A DNA stretch of 32,739 nucleotides, from NCBI RefSeq assembly GCF_913055835.1, contig NZ_CAJXKQ010000008.1, positions 92,981-125,719 of the forward strand, read 5' to 3'. Made by a program: the position numbers and the translations under genes. Every line of letters starts with the position of its first letter. The stretch's first letter is position 1. The DNA is from an uncultured Marinobacter sp. GTDB lineage: Bacteria; Pseudomonadota; Gammaproteobacteria; Pseudomonadales; Oleiphilaceae. Shown here one piece after another: positions 1 to 8,304 of the stretch. A model generated the notes under the pieces. It made no database searches. It saw nothing but the letters and a program-made list of their open reading frames with translations, and was not told the origin of the DNA.

Positions 1-1173
1 AAACAGACCGACCTGAAAAACCAGAATCTCATGGCCTATCGCTCCCGGATGAAGGAGCTCGATAGCGAATACGAGGCCGGTCTTCTGGATGAAGAGAATT
101 ATCGCCAGCTCAAGGAAGAGCTCGCCGGTAGCATGCTGGACGATGTGCCGGAGCAGGGCCAGGCGAGGCCCGTAATCAGTGGTCGAAGGAGTGCCATGGC
201 AGTGGCGCTGGTGTCGATTCTTCTGATCCCGGCGGCCACCGTCTACCTCTACGAGCGTTGGGGGGCGATGGACCGGGTTGAACAATTCATCACCATGCAG
301 GAAATGGGCGCCACCGACGGTTCGAGACAGGCCCAGATGATCGAACTTTCCGGTCAGCTCCGTGAGCGGCTGGAAGCCAGCCCGGATAACCCGGAGGGCT
401 GGGCAATGCTGGGGCGGACCTACATGCGCCTGGAGCGTTATGACGATGCGGCCTGGGCATTCCGGCAGCTGGCGAACAGTGTGGATGACGACGACAGGGC
501 AGAAGCCGTCGCTTATGGTCTGTCTGCCCAGGCGCTGTTCTTCGGTAGCCAGGGTGCCATGACGGAAGAGGTCACCGCAGCCATTGAACAGGCTCGAGCG
601 TTGAACCCGGATGAAGTCAATGCCCTCGGATTGCTGGGCATCAATGCCTTCAGCCAGGAGAACTATCGGGAAGCCATCGAATACTGGGAGCGGATCGAAA
701 CCGTTGCACCCGATCACCCCCAGATCGCTTCGATCCGGGAAGGGATTCGTGAAGCCTACACCCGTCTTGGCGAGGAACCACCTGCACAGGTGGCCGAAGC
801 AGAGGCATCCGGGGCCGGAGTAACCGTCCGGGTGACTCTCGCAGAGGACTTCCGGGATCAGGTGCCCGCCGATACCACGCTGTTCCTGTTTGCCCGTCAG
901 GCCAATGTCCGGCAGGGCCCACCTCTGGCCGTTGCACGGCTGACGGCCGACCAGCTGCCGGTGGAAATCCGCCTGGACGATCGCTATGCGATGTCACCCC
1001 AGGCGACCATTTCCAGTGTTGACGAGGTTGTTGTCACAGCCCGCCTCAGTCGCTCCGGCAGTGTCACCGCCCAGGCGGGTGACTGGCAGGGCAGCACCGA
1101 CGGGCCCGTAGCGGTCAATGAAAGCCAGGACGGGCCGATAGCGGTTGTGATTGATCAGCAGCTGATCGATTAG
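1..1173 (+). CDS. ccmI: CcmI, cytochrome c maturation TPR protein (5' end cut by window)
   Basis: CcmI presents apocytochrome c to the CcmF/CcmH haem ligation complex at the cytoplasmic membrane. The reading frame is open from base 1, so the gene starts upstream. The first internal ATG (base 31) lies inside the conserved cytoplasmic loop, in the run NLMAYRSRMKEL, and is not the true start. The family's first membrane helix is therefore outside the window. Visible are the acidic loop, the second membrane helix (about visible residues 64-86, AVALVSILLIPAATVYLYERW), and TPR repeats around residues 110-250 (for example GWAMLGRTYMRLERYDDAAWAF). A C-terminal periplasmic beta domain contains the typical LFLFARQ and PLAVARLTADQLP stretches. 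The stop codon is separated by only 3 bases from the end of the convergent batD. The rest of the ccm operon is presumably upstream. Identification is by family resemblance. Confidence 0.9.
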   Translation, partial: KQTDLKNQNLMAYRSRMKELDSEYEAGLLDEENYRQLKEELAGSMLDDVPEQGQARPVISGRRSAMAVALVSILLIPAATVYLYERWGAMDRVEQFITMQEMGATDGSRQAQMIELSGQLRERLEASPDNPEGWAMLGRTYMRLERYDDAAWAFRQLANSVDDDDRAEAVAYGLSAQALFFGSQGAMTEEVTAAIEQARALNPDEVNALGLLGINAFSQENYREAIEYWERIETVAPDHPQIASIREGIREAYTRLGEEPPAQVAEAEASGAGVTVRVTLAEDFRDQVPADTTLFLFARQANVRQGPPLAVARLTADQLPVEIRLDDRYAMSPQATISSVDEVVVTARLSRSGSVTAQAGDWQGSTDGPVAVNESQDGPIAVVIDQQLID

Positions 1174-1176
1174 TCG

Positions 1177-2913
1177 TCAGGACAGGCCTTTCGGGTATAG
1201 CGGAGGCAGATCGGCGCTGGTGTTGACCTGCTTGTGTTTCCGGATCTTCTCAAGGGCCTGCGCCAATGGCCGACCATCCCAGGCGTCGTTCTCGTGTCCG
1301 GGTGCAAAAAGCCTGGCCTGGAGCCTTCTGAGTTCCGTGGCCAGCGTCTGGTCACCGAAATGATCGACAACGTCGGCCGCTGAACGGAAGCCGTGGCCGG
1401 GCGAGTGCAGGTTTGCCCATTCCACCACGAGTTCCGGGGTCACTGCTGCGCCATCCCTCGCGGCCTTGATCAAACGGTCGAACGCGGCATCTTCATACCG
1501 GTGTTCTGTCAGTTGCGGGGTGACGTTTCGGCGTTTGCCCGACCTCCACCACGCCAGTAATGTCCCGGCCCAGAGAATTCCCAGCAGCAGGGCGAGCCAC
1601 TGCCAGAGGCCGGTTTCGTCAGGTGCCGGGCTAATCTGGGGTTCCGTGGCGCCAGCATCCGGTTCCGGGTCTGCATTGCCCTGGTTGCTTTCCGGGGAGG
1701 CGGTGGAGGCTACGGCATTCGGGTCATTCACTGTCAGTGTTCTCTCGGGTATCACGGCAATGCGTTCACGGTCGGCTTCCGTATCCCACCAGGGTATTCG
1801 AATGGCGGGCAGGGTCATTTGCCCTGCTTCTACAGGCACCAGGGCCACGGACTGGTTCAGTGACGATGTGAGGCCGGCGGGTGTGGTTTCGGTCTGGCGC
1901 TCCGGCTCTTCGGGGTAGCTTCTCAATCCATCCGGAACGGCATCGGGTAAGGGAGGAAGGGCCTCCGCAGGCAGTCCGGCTGCCGTCAGCTTGATCTCGC
2001 GGGTGATGTTTTCGCCGGTGGCGACGCCCAGAGACGGTGGAAGCCCGGATTCCTCAAGCGCTACGCCGGTTGCCGGCAGCCATGTTTTTCCACTGAATTG
2101 TGCGGGGACATCCTTGACCGGCACTTCGAACAGTTCTTCGCTGTCCCGCAGAAACCGAAGGTTACCGGACGGGTCTCTGGCCTGGCCCTCGAATCGGACT
2201 GGGGGAAGCTTGAGGGTCCCGGGACGCTGGGGAAAAAGCGCATATCGGCGTTCCACAACGCGGTACCGAACACCGTCGCGATAGCGGGAGAATTCCTGCT
2301 GCCTGCCCAGGGATTCGATAATGACATGGGGATGGGTCGGCTCGGAGAGCTCTCCGCGAATCAGGTTGCCCCGGAAGAAAAGCCGAACGGTCAGAATCAG
2401 CTGCTCCTGTACGTACAGTTCATCCTTGTCGGCGGAAAGCTCGATAAAGCTGTCACGGCCGGGAGCGGCCTGGTCCGGTGGCGAGCCATCCACCACTTCC
2501 ACGGTTACCGGCTGTGACTTCGCACCTTTGAAAGTGAGCGCCGGGATGGTCAGTTCGCCGGTGGTTTTCGGTGCAAGCTGGTAGGTCCAGGTAATCTCCC
2601 CGACCATCTGGCTGTTCACGGTGCGGATACTGTATTGCTGGTTCTGGCCCAGGATTTCGAAATCCGGTTCCACTTTCTCGATATCGGGCTTGGGCAGGCT
2701 GGACATGTCGAAGTCAAACAGGTTGCCGAGGTTGATATCGATTTCCATGCTGCCCTTCACCGTCAGCGTGAGAACCTCACCCTCGTAAATACGGGTTCGG
2801 TCGGGCTCTACCGTCAGCTGCTGTGACTGTGCCTGGGCCGGCAGCCAGATTGCCGTCAGAAGCATCATTAAAAGAAATTGACAGACGGCGGGTGTAATCA
2901 GCCGTTTTACCAT
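1177..2913 (-). CDS. batD: BatD family membrane-anchored periplasmic protein
   Basis: Last gene of the minus-strand MoxR/Bat operon. The 578-residue product has a signal peptide (residues 1 to about 28, with LPAQAQS at the likely cleavage site). A large beta-rich periplasmic region follows, including VEPDRTRIYEGEVLTLTV and the LPALTF-type strands usual for BatD. One membrane helix lies near residues 436-456 (LWQWLALLLGILWAGTLLAWW), with a cytoplasmic tail of about 120 residues. The ATG overlaps the stop of the upstream batB/batC gene by 7 bases, so the two are probably translationally coupled. In Bacteroides and Leptospira, Bat proteins were named for aerotolerance, but the biochemical role is unresolved; envelope stress or complex assembly with MoxR is an inference. 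No unusual residue changes are apparent. Confidence 0.85.
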   Translation of the reverse strand: MVKRLITPAVCQFLLMMLLTAIWLPAQAQSQQLTVEPDRTRIYEGEVLTLTVKGSMEIDINLGNLFDFDMSSLPKPDIEKVEPDFEILGQNQQYSIRTVNSQMVGEITWTYQLAPKTTGELTIPALTFKGAKSQPVTVEVVDGSPPDQAAPGRDSFIELSADKDELYVQEQLILTVRLFFRGNLIRGELSEPTHPHVIIESLGRQQEFSRYRDGVRYRVVERRYALFPQRPGTLKLPPVRFEGQARDPSGNLRFLRDSEELFEVPVKDVPAQFSGKTWLPATGVALEESGLPPSLGVATGENITREIKLTAAGLPAEALPPLPDAVPDGLRSYPEEPERQTETTPAGLTSSLNQSVALVPVEAGQMTLPAIRIPWWDTEADRERIAVIPERTLTVNDPNAVASTASPESNQGNADPEPDAGATEPQISPAPDETGLWQWLALLLGILWAGTLLAWWRSGKRRNVTPQLTEHRYEDAAFDRLIKAARDGAAVTPELVVEWANLHSPGHGFRSAADVVDHFGDQTLATELRRLQARLFAPGHENDAWDGRPLAQALEKIRKHKQVNTSADLPPLYPKGLS

Positions 2914-4718
2914 GGTGTATCGCCCTCATCGGATGGAGTCTGGCGTTGTTGATACTGCTGCAGGAACTTTCGCTGCAGTAAGCCGCCCGGATTGTCCGGG
3001 ACCCGCCTGAGCCATTGTTCCTGGCTCTGGGTCAGCGGTGTTTCAGAAATAGCGGCGGGCGCCTGGGCCTGGCCCGGAGACGTTTCGTTCTCTCCAGATG
3101 CCTGCTGCGCAGTGCCATCCTCGCCGGGCTCCTGCTGGTTCTGGTCATCGGCCTGATTGCCTGGCTGATCCTGCTGGCCGGACGAAGATTGCCTGTTATC
3201 GGGGCTTTGCTGCTGTTTGTTGCCCGAACTGCCGGAATTCTCGCTTTCACTGTTGCCTTGCTGATTCTGGCGGTTCTGCTGCTGGTTGCCCTGGTTTTCC
3301 TCGTTGCTGGAGGAGTCCGAAGAGTCCTGCTGGCTGCCGTCCTGACCCTGCTGCTGTTGATTCAGCAGCTCCTCGACAATCTTCCGGTTGTGTCGGGCAT
3401 CCTTCATGTCTGGCGCCTTTTCCAGGGCGGCATCGTAAGCGGCCAACGCCTCCTCCAGTTTGCCGGCACGGGCCAGTGCGTTGCCACGGTTGTAACTGGC
3501 ACGTGGGCCCTGTGACTGGGCGAATGCCTGGGCGGCGCTCTCGAACTGGCCGGATCGATACAGGGCAGAACCACGCCATTCCGGGTCGTCCAGCTGCCGG
3601 GCGGCGGTTTCCGGGCTCTTCTCAATCAGTGCGGGGGCTCTCTGATCCTCCCGTTGCCAGAGTTCATCCCAGCTTATGGCAGCAGCGGGCTGTGGCCAGA
3701 CCGGTAACAGGATCAGGGCGAGGGCACTGAAGGCACCACGGCGCCAGCCCAACAAAATCAGGGGAAGGGCGAGCCAGAGCAGCCAATAACCGTCATCCTG
3801 CCAGCGGCTGACCGTCAGGCCGTCCTCTGATTCCTGCCAGTCGTCACTGTCCCTCGGGCTCAGGTCCAGTGATTGAATATCGGTGTCGTCCAGGGTCAGC
3901 TCATGGCTTTGGCCGCCGGTGCTTTTAGCAAGTTCTGCCAGCGCACCGGGGTCCGCCCGGCTGATTACAATGTCCCCGTTTTCCCGGATAAATCCGCGCC
4001 GGGCCAGGGGAATGGGGCCGCCTTCCTCGGTTCCGACAACGAGAGTGTTAAGCGCATAACCGGTTCCGGAAAGGGTGTCCCGGATCGTCCCGGTGTAACG
4101 ATCGTTGATGTCGTCAGTGATCAGCAGAATCCGGCCTTGCCCTGGAGCACCCTGCGCAAGCAATTCCTTTGCCCGGGCCACGGCCAGATCCGCCCGGTTA
4201 CCTGTGGCTGGCATGATAACCGGGTCCAGCACATTGAGCATGCCTTCAATGGTGCGGCCATCATCGGTGAGTGGAGTGACCACATGGGCGTCGCCGGAAA
4301 AGACAAGCAGGCCGGTCAGGCTGCCCTCCCGAAGCTGGAGAATATCCCGGATTTTCCGTTTTGCCCGGGTCAGGCGATCCGGCTCCACGTCCGTGGCCAG
4401 CATGGACAGGGAGAGGTCCAGTGCAATCACAAGGCTGTCGCCCGGTTGTTTCAGTGGGGTGGGTGCCTCCCGCCAGGCAGGCCCGGCCAGTGCGAGGGAC
4501 AGGATAGTCAGTGCGACGGCGGCCGGAGCCAGCGGCGATTTTGCCGTTTTTCCCGAGCTGCCATCGTGACGAATCAGCGGCGATAGCAAACGCGCCGGAA
4601 TAAGCCGGGACCAGCCACTGTCGCCCAGACGCATTTGCCGGAATGCCAGATACAGGATCGGTAGCAGCAGGAGCAGCAAGAGCCAGAACGGTCGCAGAAA
4701 ATGAAAGTCAGCCCACAT
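2907..4718 (-). CDS. BatB/BatC fusion: von Willebrand A domain plus TPR and Gln-rich tail
   Basis: The 603-residue product joins a membrane-bound VWA protein (BatB) to a TPR protein (BatC). Hydrophobic helices are at about residues 11-26, 62-80, 311-324 and 329-347. A VWA domain at about 94-265 carries the metal-ion site Asp101-x-Ser103-x-Ser105 (DLSLS), a TPLTDD loop and ITDD. Two or three TPR-like helices follow at about 393-450 (SYNRGNALARAGKLEEALAAYDAALEKAP). Residues about 454-552 are a very Gln/Ser/Asn/Glu-rich, probably disordered segment. The end holds the conserved WLRRVPDNPGGLLQRKF motif. I chose the ATG at 4718 rather than one 14 codons upstream because a strong GGAGG site precedes it and the protein then begins with the usual WADFHFLRPFWLL. 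It overlaps batA by 11 bases. Likely binds protein partners in the membrane with BatA and MoxR. Confidence 0.87.
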   Translation of the reverse strand: MWADFHFLRPFWLLLLLLLPILYLAFRQMRLGDSGWSRLIPARLLSPLIRHDGSSGKTAKSPLAPAAVALTILSLALAGPAWREAPTPLKQPGDSLVIALDLSLSMLATDVEPDRLTRAKRKIRDILQLREGSLTGLLVFSGDAHVVTPLTDDGRTIEGMLNVLDPVIMPATGNRADLAVARAKELLAQGAPGQGRILLITDDINDRYTGTIRDTLSGTGYALNTLVVGTEEGGPIPLARRGFIRENGDIVISRADPGALAELAKSTGGQSHELTLDDTDIQSLDLSPRDSDDWQESEDGLTVSRWQDDGYWLLWLALPLILLGWRRGAFSALALILLPVWPQPAAAISWDELWQREDQRAPALIEKSPETAARQLDDPEWRGSALYRSGQFESAAQAFAQSQGPRASYNRGNALARAGKLEEALAAYDAALEKAPDMKDARHNRKIVEELLNQQQQGQDGSQQDSSDSSSNEENQGNQQQNRQNQQGNSESENSGSSGNKQQQSPDNRQSSSGQQDQPGNQADDQNQQEPGEDGTAQQASGENETSPGQAQAPAAISETPLTQSQEQWLRRVPDNPGGLLQRKFLQQYQQRQTPSDEGDTPW

Positions 4719-5739
4719 TTGCTTCCTCCTCTTTCCCGCTCCGCCGTGAGCCAGCGACAAGCTGCCACCCGTGGCGAACCAGGAACAGGGTCAGCCACAG
4801 GAGGACTGCAAGGCCGGCAGGCCAGACATAGAGCTCGGTCACTGGCCGAAAGAACTTGCCCTCCAGCTCGATGGGTTCCAGTTGATCAATGCTCTCGTAG
4901 ATGAGTTCCAGTTCGGGCAGACTACGGGCCCGGAAATACTCCCCCCCGGTTTGCTTCGCCATCCGGGTCAGCAGGTTTTCGTCGAGATCCCTGGACGGGT
5001 TCACCCGCCGTGAGCCCAGCAGGCCGCGCTGCACCATGGACTCGGCGCCAATGCCGATGGTGTAGAGCCGAATGCTGGCGGCGGCGGCGATTTCGGTGGC
5101 CTTGTCAGGGGTAATTTCGCCGGCGGTATTGGCGCCGTCGGTCAGCAGAACCACAACGCGCTGGTCCTGGGGCCGGTTTCTCAGCCGCTTGGTGGCCAGC
5201 CCTACCGCGTCACCGATGGCGGTGGCGCGACCGGCCATGCCCAGGCCCGCCTCACGCATCAGGGTTCGGACGGTTTCAAGATCGAAGGTGAGGGGGGCCT
5301 GAACGTAGGGCTCAGTGCCGAACAGGATCAGACCTAGCCGATCACCCTGGCGGCGGGAGATGAAATCATCAAGCACCCGCTTGACCGCCTGCAGGCGATT
5401 AATGCTCCGGCCCTGGAGAACCATGTCCTGCTCATCCATGCTGGGGGAGATGTCCACGACCAGCATCAGATCGCGGCCGGAAACCGGCATCTGCACCTGC
5501 TCACCCACGTGCTGGGGCCGTGCCAGCGCAATCACCAGAAGGGTCCACATGAGGAACAGCAAAAGTTGCTGCCAGAGTGGAACGGCATTGCCGCGACGAC
5601 TGACGCCGGGCAGGTCAGACAGCCAGTGGCCGACCGGTAGCACCGGTGCGTCGACCGATTGCCCTCCAGGCTTGCGCCATTTAAGGATCAGCGGTAACAG
5701 CAATAGAACCAGTACCCAGGGCCAGGCAAGACTCAGCAT
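4708..5739 (-). CDS. batA: BatA-type von Willebrand A membrane protein
   Basis: The 343-residue protein has the BatA layout. There are N-terminal hydrophobic helices at about residues 5-20 and 56-73, and a VWA domain at about 90-280 with metal-ion site Asp96-x-Ser98-x-Ser100 (DISPS) and VVLLTDGANTAGE. A C-terminal membrane helix is at about 304-322. The VWA domain should sit on the periplasmic face between the helices, as in the family. The ATG at 5739 is preferred over a longer in-frame extension: it has a GGGAGGA ribosome site, gives the standard MLSLAWPWVL beginning, and overlaps the preceding gene's stop by 7 bases. The extension would read antisense-like, Pro/Arg-rich sequence. Encoded between the DUF4381 protein and the BatB/C fusion, it is expected to act in the same MoxR-dependent assembly. 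Confidence 0.9.
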   Translation of the reverse strand: MLSLAWPWVLVLLLLPLILKWRKPGGQSVDAPVLPVGHWLSDLPGVSRRGNAVPLWQQLLLFLMWTLLVIALARPQHVGEQVQMPVSGRDLMLVVDISPSMDEQDMVLQGRSINRLQAVKRVLDDFISRRQGDRLGLILFGTEPYVQAPLTFDLETVRTLMREAGLGMAGRATAIGDAVGLATKRLRNRPQDQRVVVLLTDGANTAGEITPDKATEIAAAASIRLYTIGIGAESMVQRGLLGSRRVNPSRDLDENLLTRMAKQTGGEYFRARSLPELELIYESIDQLEPIELEGKFFRPVTELYVWPAGLAVLLWLTLFLVRHGWQLVAGSRRSGKEEEANVG

Positions 5740-6203
5740 TTCTGTCCTCCCAGCCACAATCGGGCGAACGCCAGTGCTTCGGTGGGTTCTGCCGAAACAT
5801 TGGGCCGCCAGGCACTCTGCACCAGGGCCTCGGCAACCGGTCTGGAGGCAACCCGGTCCCTTGGGGCGGTAGTCAAAAGGAATTCCACCCAGGCATCGCC
5901 AGTCAGCGCCTCCGGGTGTTGGTCCGGGTAGCGCTCTCGGGCGGCTTGCTTGAGCAGGGTATTCAGTTGCGTAAACCACGCGGGATCCGGACTGGCTGAG
6001 CGCTCAAGGCTGGCGAGCTGGGCGCGGGCGGATCGCAACCAACGGTTTCGTTTTCGTCGCTTGAGGATAAACCAGACCAGGGCCGCAAACGCCGCAATGA
6101 TCAGCACTGCCAGAATCCACCAGCCCGGCGCCGGCGGCCAGAAGCCACCGGGTTCTGGCAGGTGAATGTCCCTGAGTTGGCTGAGCGGATCCTGCGGATT
6201 CAT
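5733..6203 (-). CDS. DUF4381 family single-pass membrane protein
   Basis: A 156-residue protein beginning MNPQDPLSQLRDIHLPEP, the signature start of the DUF4381 family found between DUF58 and BatA genes. One membrane helix lies at about residues 28-47 (GWWILAVLIIAAFAALVWFIL), followed by a basic stretch (KRRKRNRWLRSAR) and a helical cytoplasmic domain of about 100 residues. The basic stretch predicts that the C-terminal part is cytoplasmic. The start at 6203 forms an ATGA overlap with the stop of the DUF58 gene. An ATG further upstream would give 33 extra residues of implausible composition. The biochemical function is unknown in the family; operon position suggests it bridges the DUF58 and VWA proteins at the membrane. 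Confidence 0.85.
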   Translation of the reverse strand: MNPQDPLSQLRDIHLPEPGGFWPPAPGWWILAVLIIAAFAALVWFILKRRKRNRWLRSARAQLASLERSASPDPAWFTQLNTLLKQAARERYPDQHPEALTGDAWVEFLLTTAPRDRVASRPVAEALVQSAWRPNVSAEPTEALAFARLWLGGQKC

Positions 6204-7141
6204 CCGATTCGCCCTCCAGGCCCCAGCAGTAACTTCAGGGCCACTGCGGGATCTTCTGCTGTGGATACCTCCGCCATAGTAACCCCGGAGGTACGGAAAC
6301 ATTCCTCCAATTGCTGTTCATGGTTGGTGACCTTCTCATGCCAGGCCCGCTGGAACCGGGGGTTTCCGGCGTCGAACCACACTGGACCATCCGGGCCGGC
6401 AACCGCGAAGCGTCCGCTTTTGGGCAGCTCTTTTTCCAATGGATCCACGATTCTAAGGGCACTAACAGCATTATGGCGTGCCAGGGCACCGAGCAGGGTG
6501 CCCGTCTCTGGCGAGATATCAAGGAAATCACTGATCACGAAAATCCGGCTGCCGGTGTGAGCGACCCGGCGAGCCTCGGTGAGCGCCGTGTCCAGCCTGC
6601 ACTGGCTGGATTGCTCGTCCTTTACCTGTGTGCGGTTGTCTCTGAGTTGCTGTTCGTCCAGGGTGTCCAGAAGCCGAAGCACCGACTTTTTGCGACGGGC
6701 AGGGCGAAGAACGTGCAGGGCCTCGCCATTGAAAACAATGCCCCCCACCTGGTCTCCGGACCATAACGCGAGCCAGGCCAGAATTGAGGCGATCTGGGCA
6801 CAGCGAACCTGTTTGAAGGCGCCGGTGCTGGCAAAAAACAGACTGGGGCCGAGATCGCACAGGAGCAGGACGGGCCGCTCGCGTTCTTCTTCGTAGAGCT
6901 TGGTATGTGGTTCCTGGCGTCTGGCTGTTACCCGCCAGTCGATGCTGCGAATGTCATCCCCGGGCTGGTACAGACGGACTTCGGCAAACGCCATACCCCG
7001 GCCGCGCTGGGGTGAGCGCTGCAAGCCGGCCTGGCGGGAGCGTACAGGGCGGGCAGAGGGAAGTTTCAGCGCCCGGGCGTCTGCCTGCAGGCGGATCAGA
7101 TCCGGTAGGCCAATGTGGGTTATTGCTTCGGTGTTGCCCAT
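6200..7141 (-). CDS. DUF58 domain protein of the MoxR/Bat operon
   Basis: A 313-residue soluble protein with the diagnostic DUF58 motif at residues 56-74 (RLYQPGDDIRSIDWRVTAR). After it comes a VWA-like fold with LLLCDLGPSLFF near residues 92-103, where the canonical DxSxS metal site is degraded to DLGPS. The length matches the family, and no membrane helices are seen. A GGGAG ribosome site lies about 10 bases before the ATG at 7141; 37 bases separate it from moxR. DUF58 proteins are nearly always encoded beside MoxR ATPases and are thought to be clients or partners of them; a direct activity is not established. The gene overlaps the following DUF4381 gene by 4 bases. Confidence 0.9.
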   Translation of the reverse strand: MGNTEAITHIGLPDLIRLQADARALKLPSARPVRSRQAGLQRSPQRGRGMAFAEVRLYQPGDDIRSIDWRVTARRQEPHTKLYEEERERPVLLLCDLGPSLFFASTGAFKQVRCAQIASILAWLALWSGDQVGGIVFNGEALHVLRPARRKKSVLRLLDTLDEQQLRDNRTQVKDEQSSQCRLDTALTEARRVAHTGSRIFVISDFLDISPETGTLLGALARHNAVSALRIVDPLEKELPKSGRFAVAGPDGPVWFDAGNPRFQRAWHEKVTNHEQQLEECFRTSGVTMAEVSTAEDPAVALKLLLGPGGRIG

Positions 7142-7178
7142 GCCAGACGGCTCCCGTGTCTTGCTTCCGTCGATGGCT

Positions 7179-8141
7179 TCAGGCGCTCACCGGAACACGC
7201 TCGATCAGCCGCTCGATAACGGTATCGGCGGTCATGCCCTCGGCTTCTGCTTCAAACGTGAGCAGGATGCGGTGTCGGAGCACGTCGAAGGCCATGGCAC
7301 GCACATCGTCCGGCGTTACGTAGTCACGGCCGTCGAGCCAGGCCAGTGCCCGCGCACAGCGATCCAGGGCGATAGTGCCACGGGGGCTGGCGCCGAAGGC
7401 AGTCCACCGGGCCAGTTCCGGATCCAGCGCGGCCGGGTCACGGGTTGCCAGTACCAGTACCAACAGATATTGCTCAACAGGCTCTGCCATGTAGATATTG
7501 GCTACCTCTGCACGGGCATCAAATACCTGGTCTGCGGTCAGTCGGAGGTCCGTTTTCGGCAGGCCATGACGGTAGTCATTCCGGGCCAGTTGCAGAATAG
7601 CCTTCTCCGCCTCCGCCGATGGATAGTGGATGACGACATGCATCAGGAACCGGTCCAGTTGGGCTTCTGGCAGTGGGTAGGTGCCCTCCTGTTCGATGGG
7701 GTTCTGGGTTGCCATAACCAGAAACAGCCGGTCCAGAGGAAAGGTGCGCATACCAACGCTGATCTGTCGCTCGCCCATGGCTTCCAGAAGGGCGGATTGG
7801 ACCTTGGCGGGTGCCCGGTTGATTTCGTCGGCGAGCACGAGATTATGGAATATTGGTCCGCGCTGGAATTCGAACTGGCCCGTTTCCGGGCGGTAGATTT
7901 CGCTGCCGGTGACGTCGGAGGGCAGCAGGTCCGGGGTGAACTGGATTCTGTGAAAATCGCCTTCCAGATGGTCGGCAAGCGCCTTGATGGCGGTGGTTTT
8001 CGCCAGTCCCGGTGCGCCCTCTACCAGCAGGTGGCCATCGGCAAGCAGCGCTATCAGCAGGCGATCCACCAGCTTTTCCTGCCCGATAATCCGTTTGGCT
8101 AACTGTTCCCGTAACTCACCGAACGTATGCTGTAACGACAT
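7179..8141 (-). CDS. moxR: MoxR-family AAA+ ATPase
   Basis: First gene of the minus-strand operon. The 320-residue protein has Walker A at residues 42-49 (GAPGLAKT) and Walker B at about 101-106 (LVLADE, followed by INRAPAK). A sensor 1 region follows (LFLVMATQNPIEQEGTYPLPEAQLDRF), then the C-terminal AAA lid with SPRGTIALDRCARALAWLDGRDYV. These are the standard MoxR hallmarks and the length is typical. MoxR ATPases act as chaperones that load or mature VWA-containing partners, which here would be the three downstream products. Transcription must start in the 163-base region shared with the divergent gdhB; no confident minus-strand promoter could be read there. Confidence 0.93.
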   Translation of the reverse strand: MSLQHTFGELREQLAKRIIGQEKLVDRLLIALLADGHLLVEGAPGLAKTTAIKALADHLEGDFHRIQFTPDLLPSDVTGSEIYRPETGQFEFQRGPIFHNLVLADEINRAPAKVQSALLEAMGERQISVGMRTFPLDRLFLVMATQNPIEQEGTYPLPEAQLDRFLMHVVIHYPSAEAEKAILQLARNDYRHGLPKTDLRLTADQVFDARAEVANIYMAEPVEQYLLVLVLATRDPAALDPELARWTAFGASPRGTIALDRCARALAWLDGRDYVTPDDVRAMAFDVLRHRILLTFEAEAEGMTADTVIERLIERVPVSA

Positions 8142-8304
8142 TGGAAATGACTGCTCTCTGTATCTGAGGATGTTCCGGAGAAACCCGTATCGTGCGTAGG
8201 TAGTTGCCGAAGTTTTGGCGTCTGGCCGGCAAAAATCAAGGGTTTGACTATGCTTATGTGACGATACGCCGATTACGTTTATTTCACACTAACTGAGGTC
8301 GACC

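Noticed and set aside
3048..3360. Repetitive-looking CTG/TTG-rich DNA that might be a tandem repeat
   Set aside because: It encodes the Gln/Ser/Asn-rich linker of the BatB/C fusion; codons vary and no regular repeat unit is present.
8186..8268. 8-base inverted repeat CGTATCGT / ACGATACG in the moxR-gdhB intergenic region
   Set aside because: The arms are 75 bases apart; a match of this size is reasonably likely by chance in 163 bases, and nothing ties it to a promoter. A TTGACT (8244-8249) there has no matching -10 at the right spacing.
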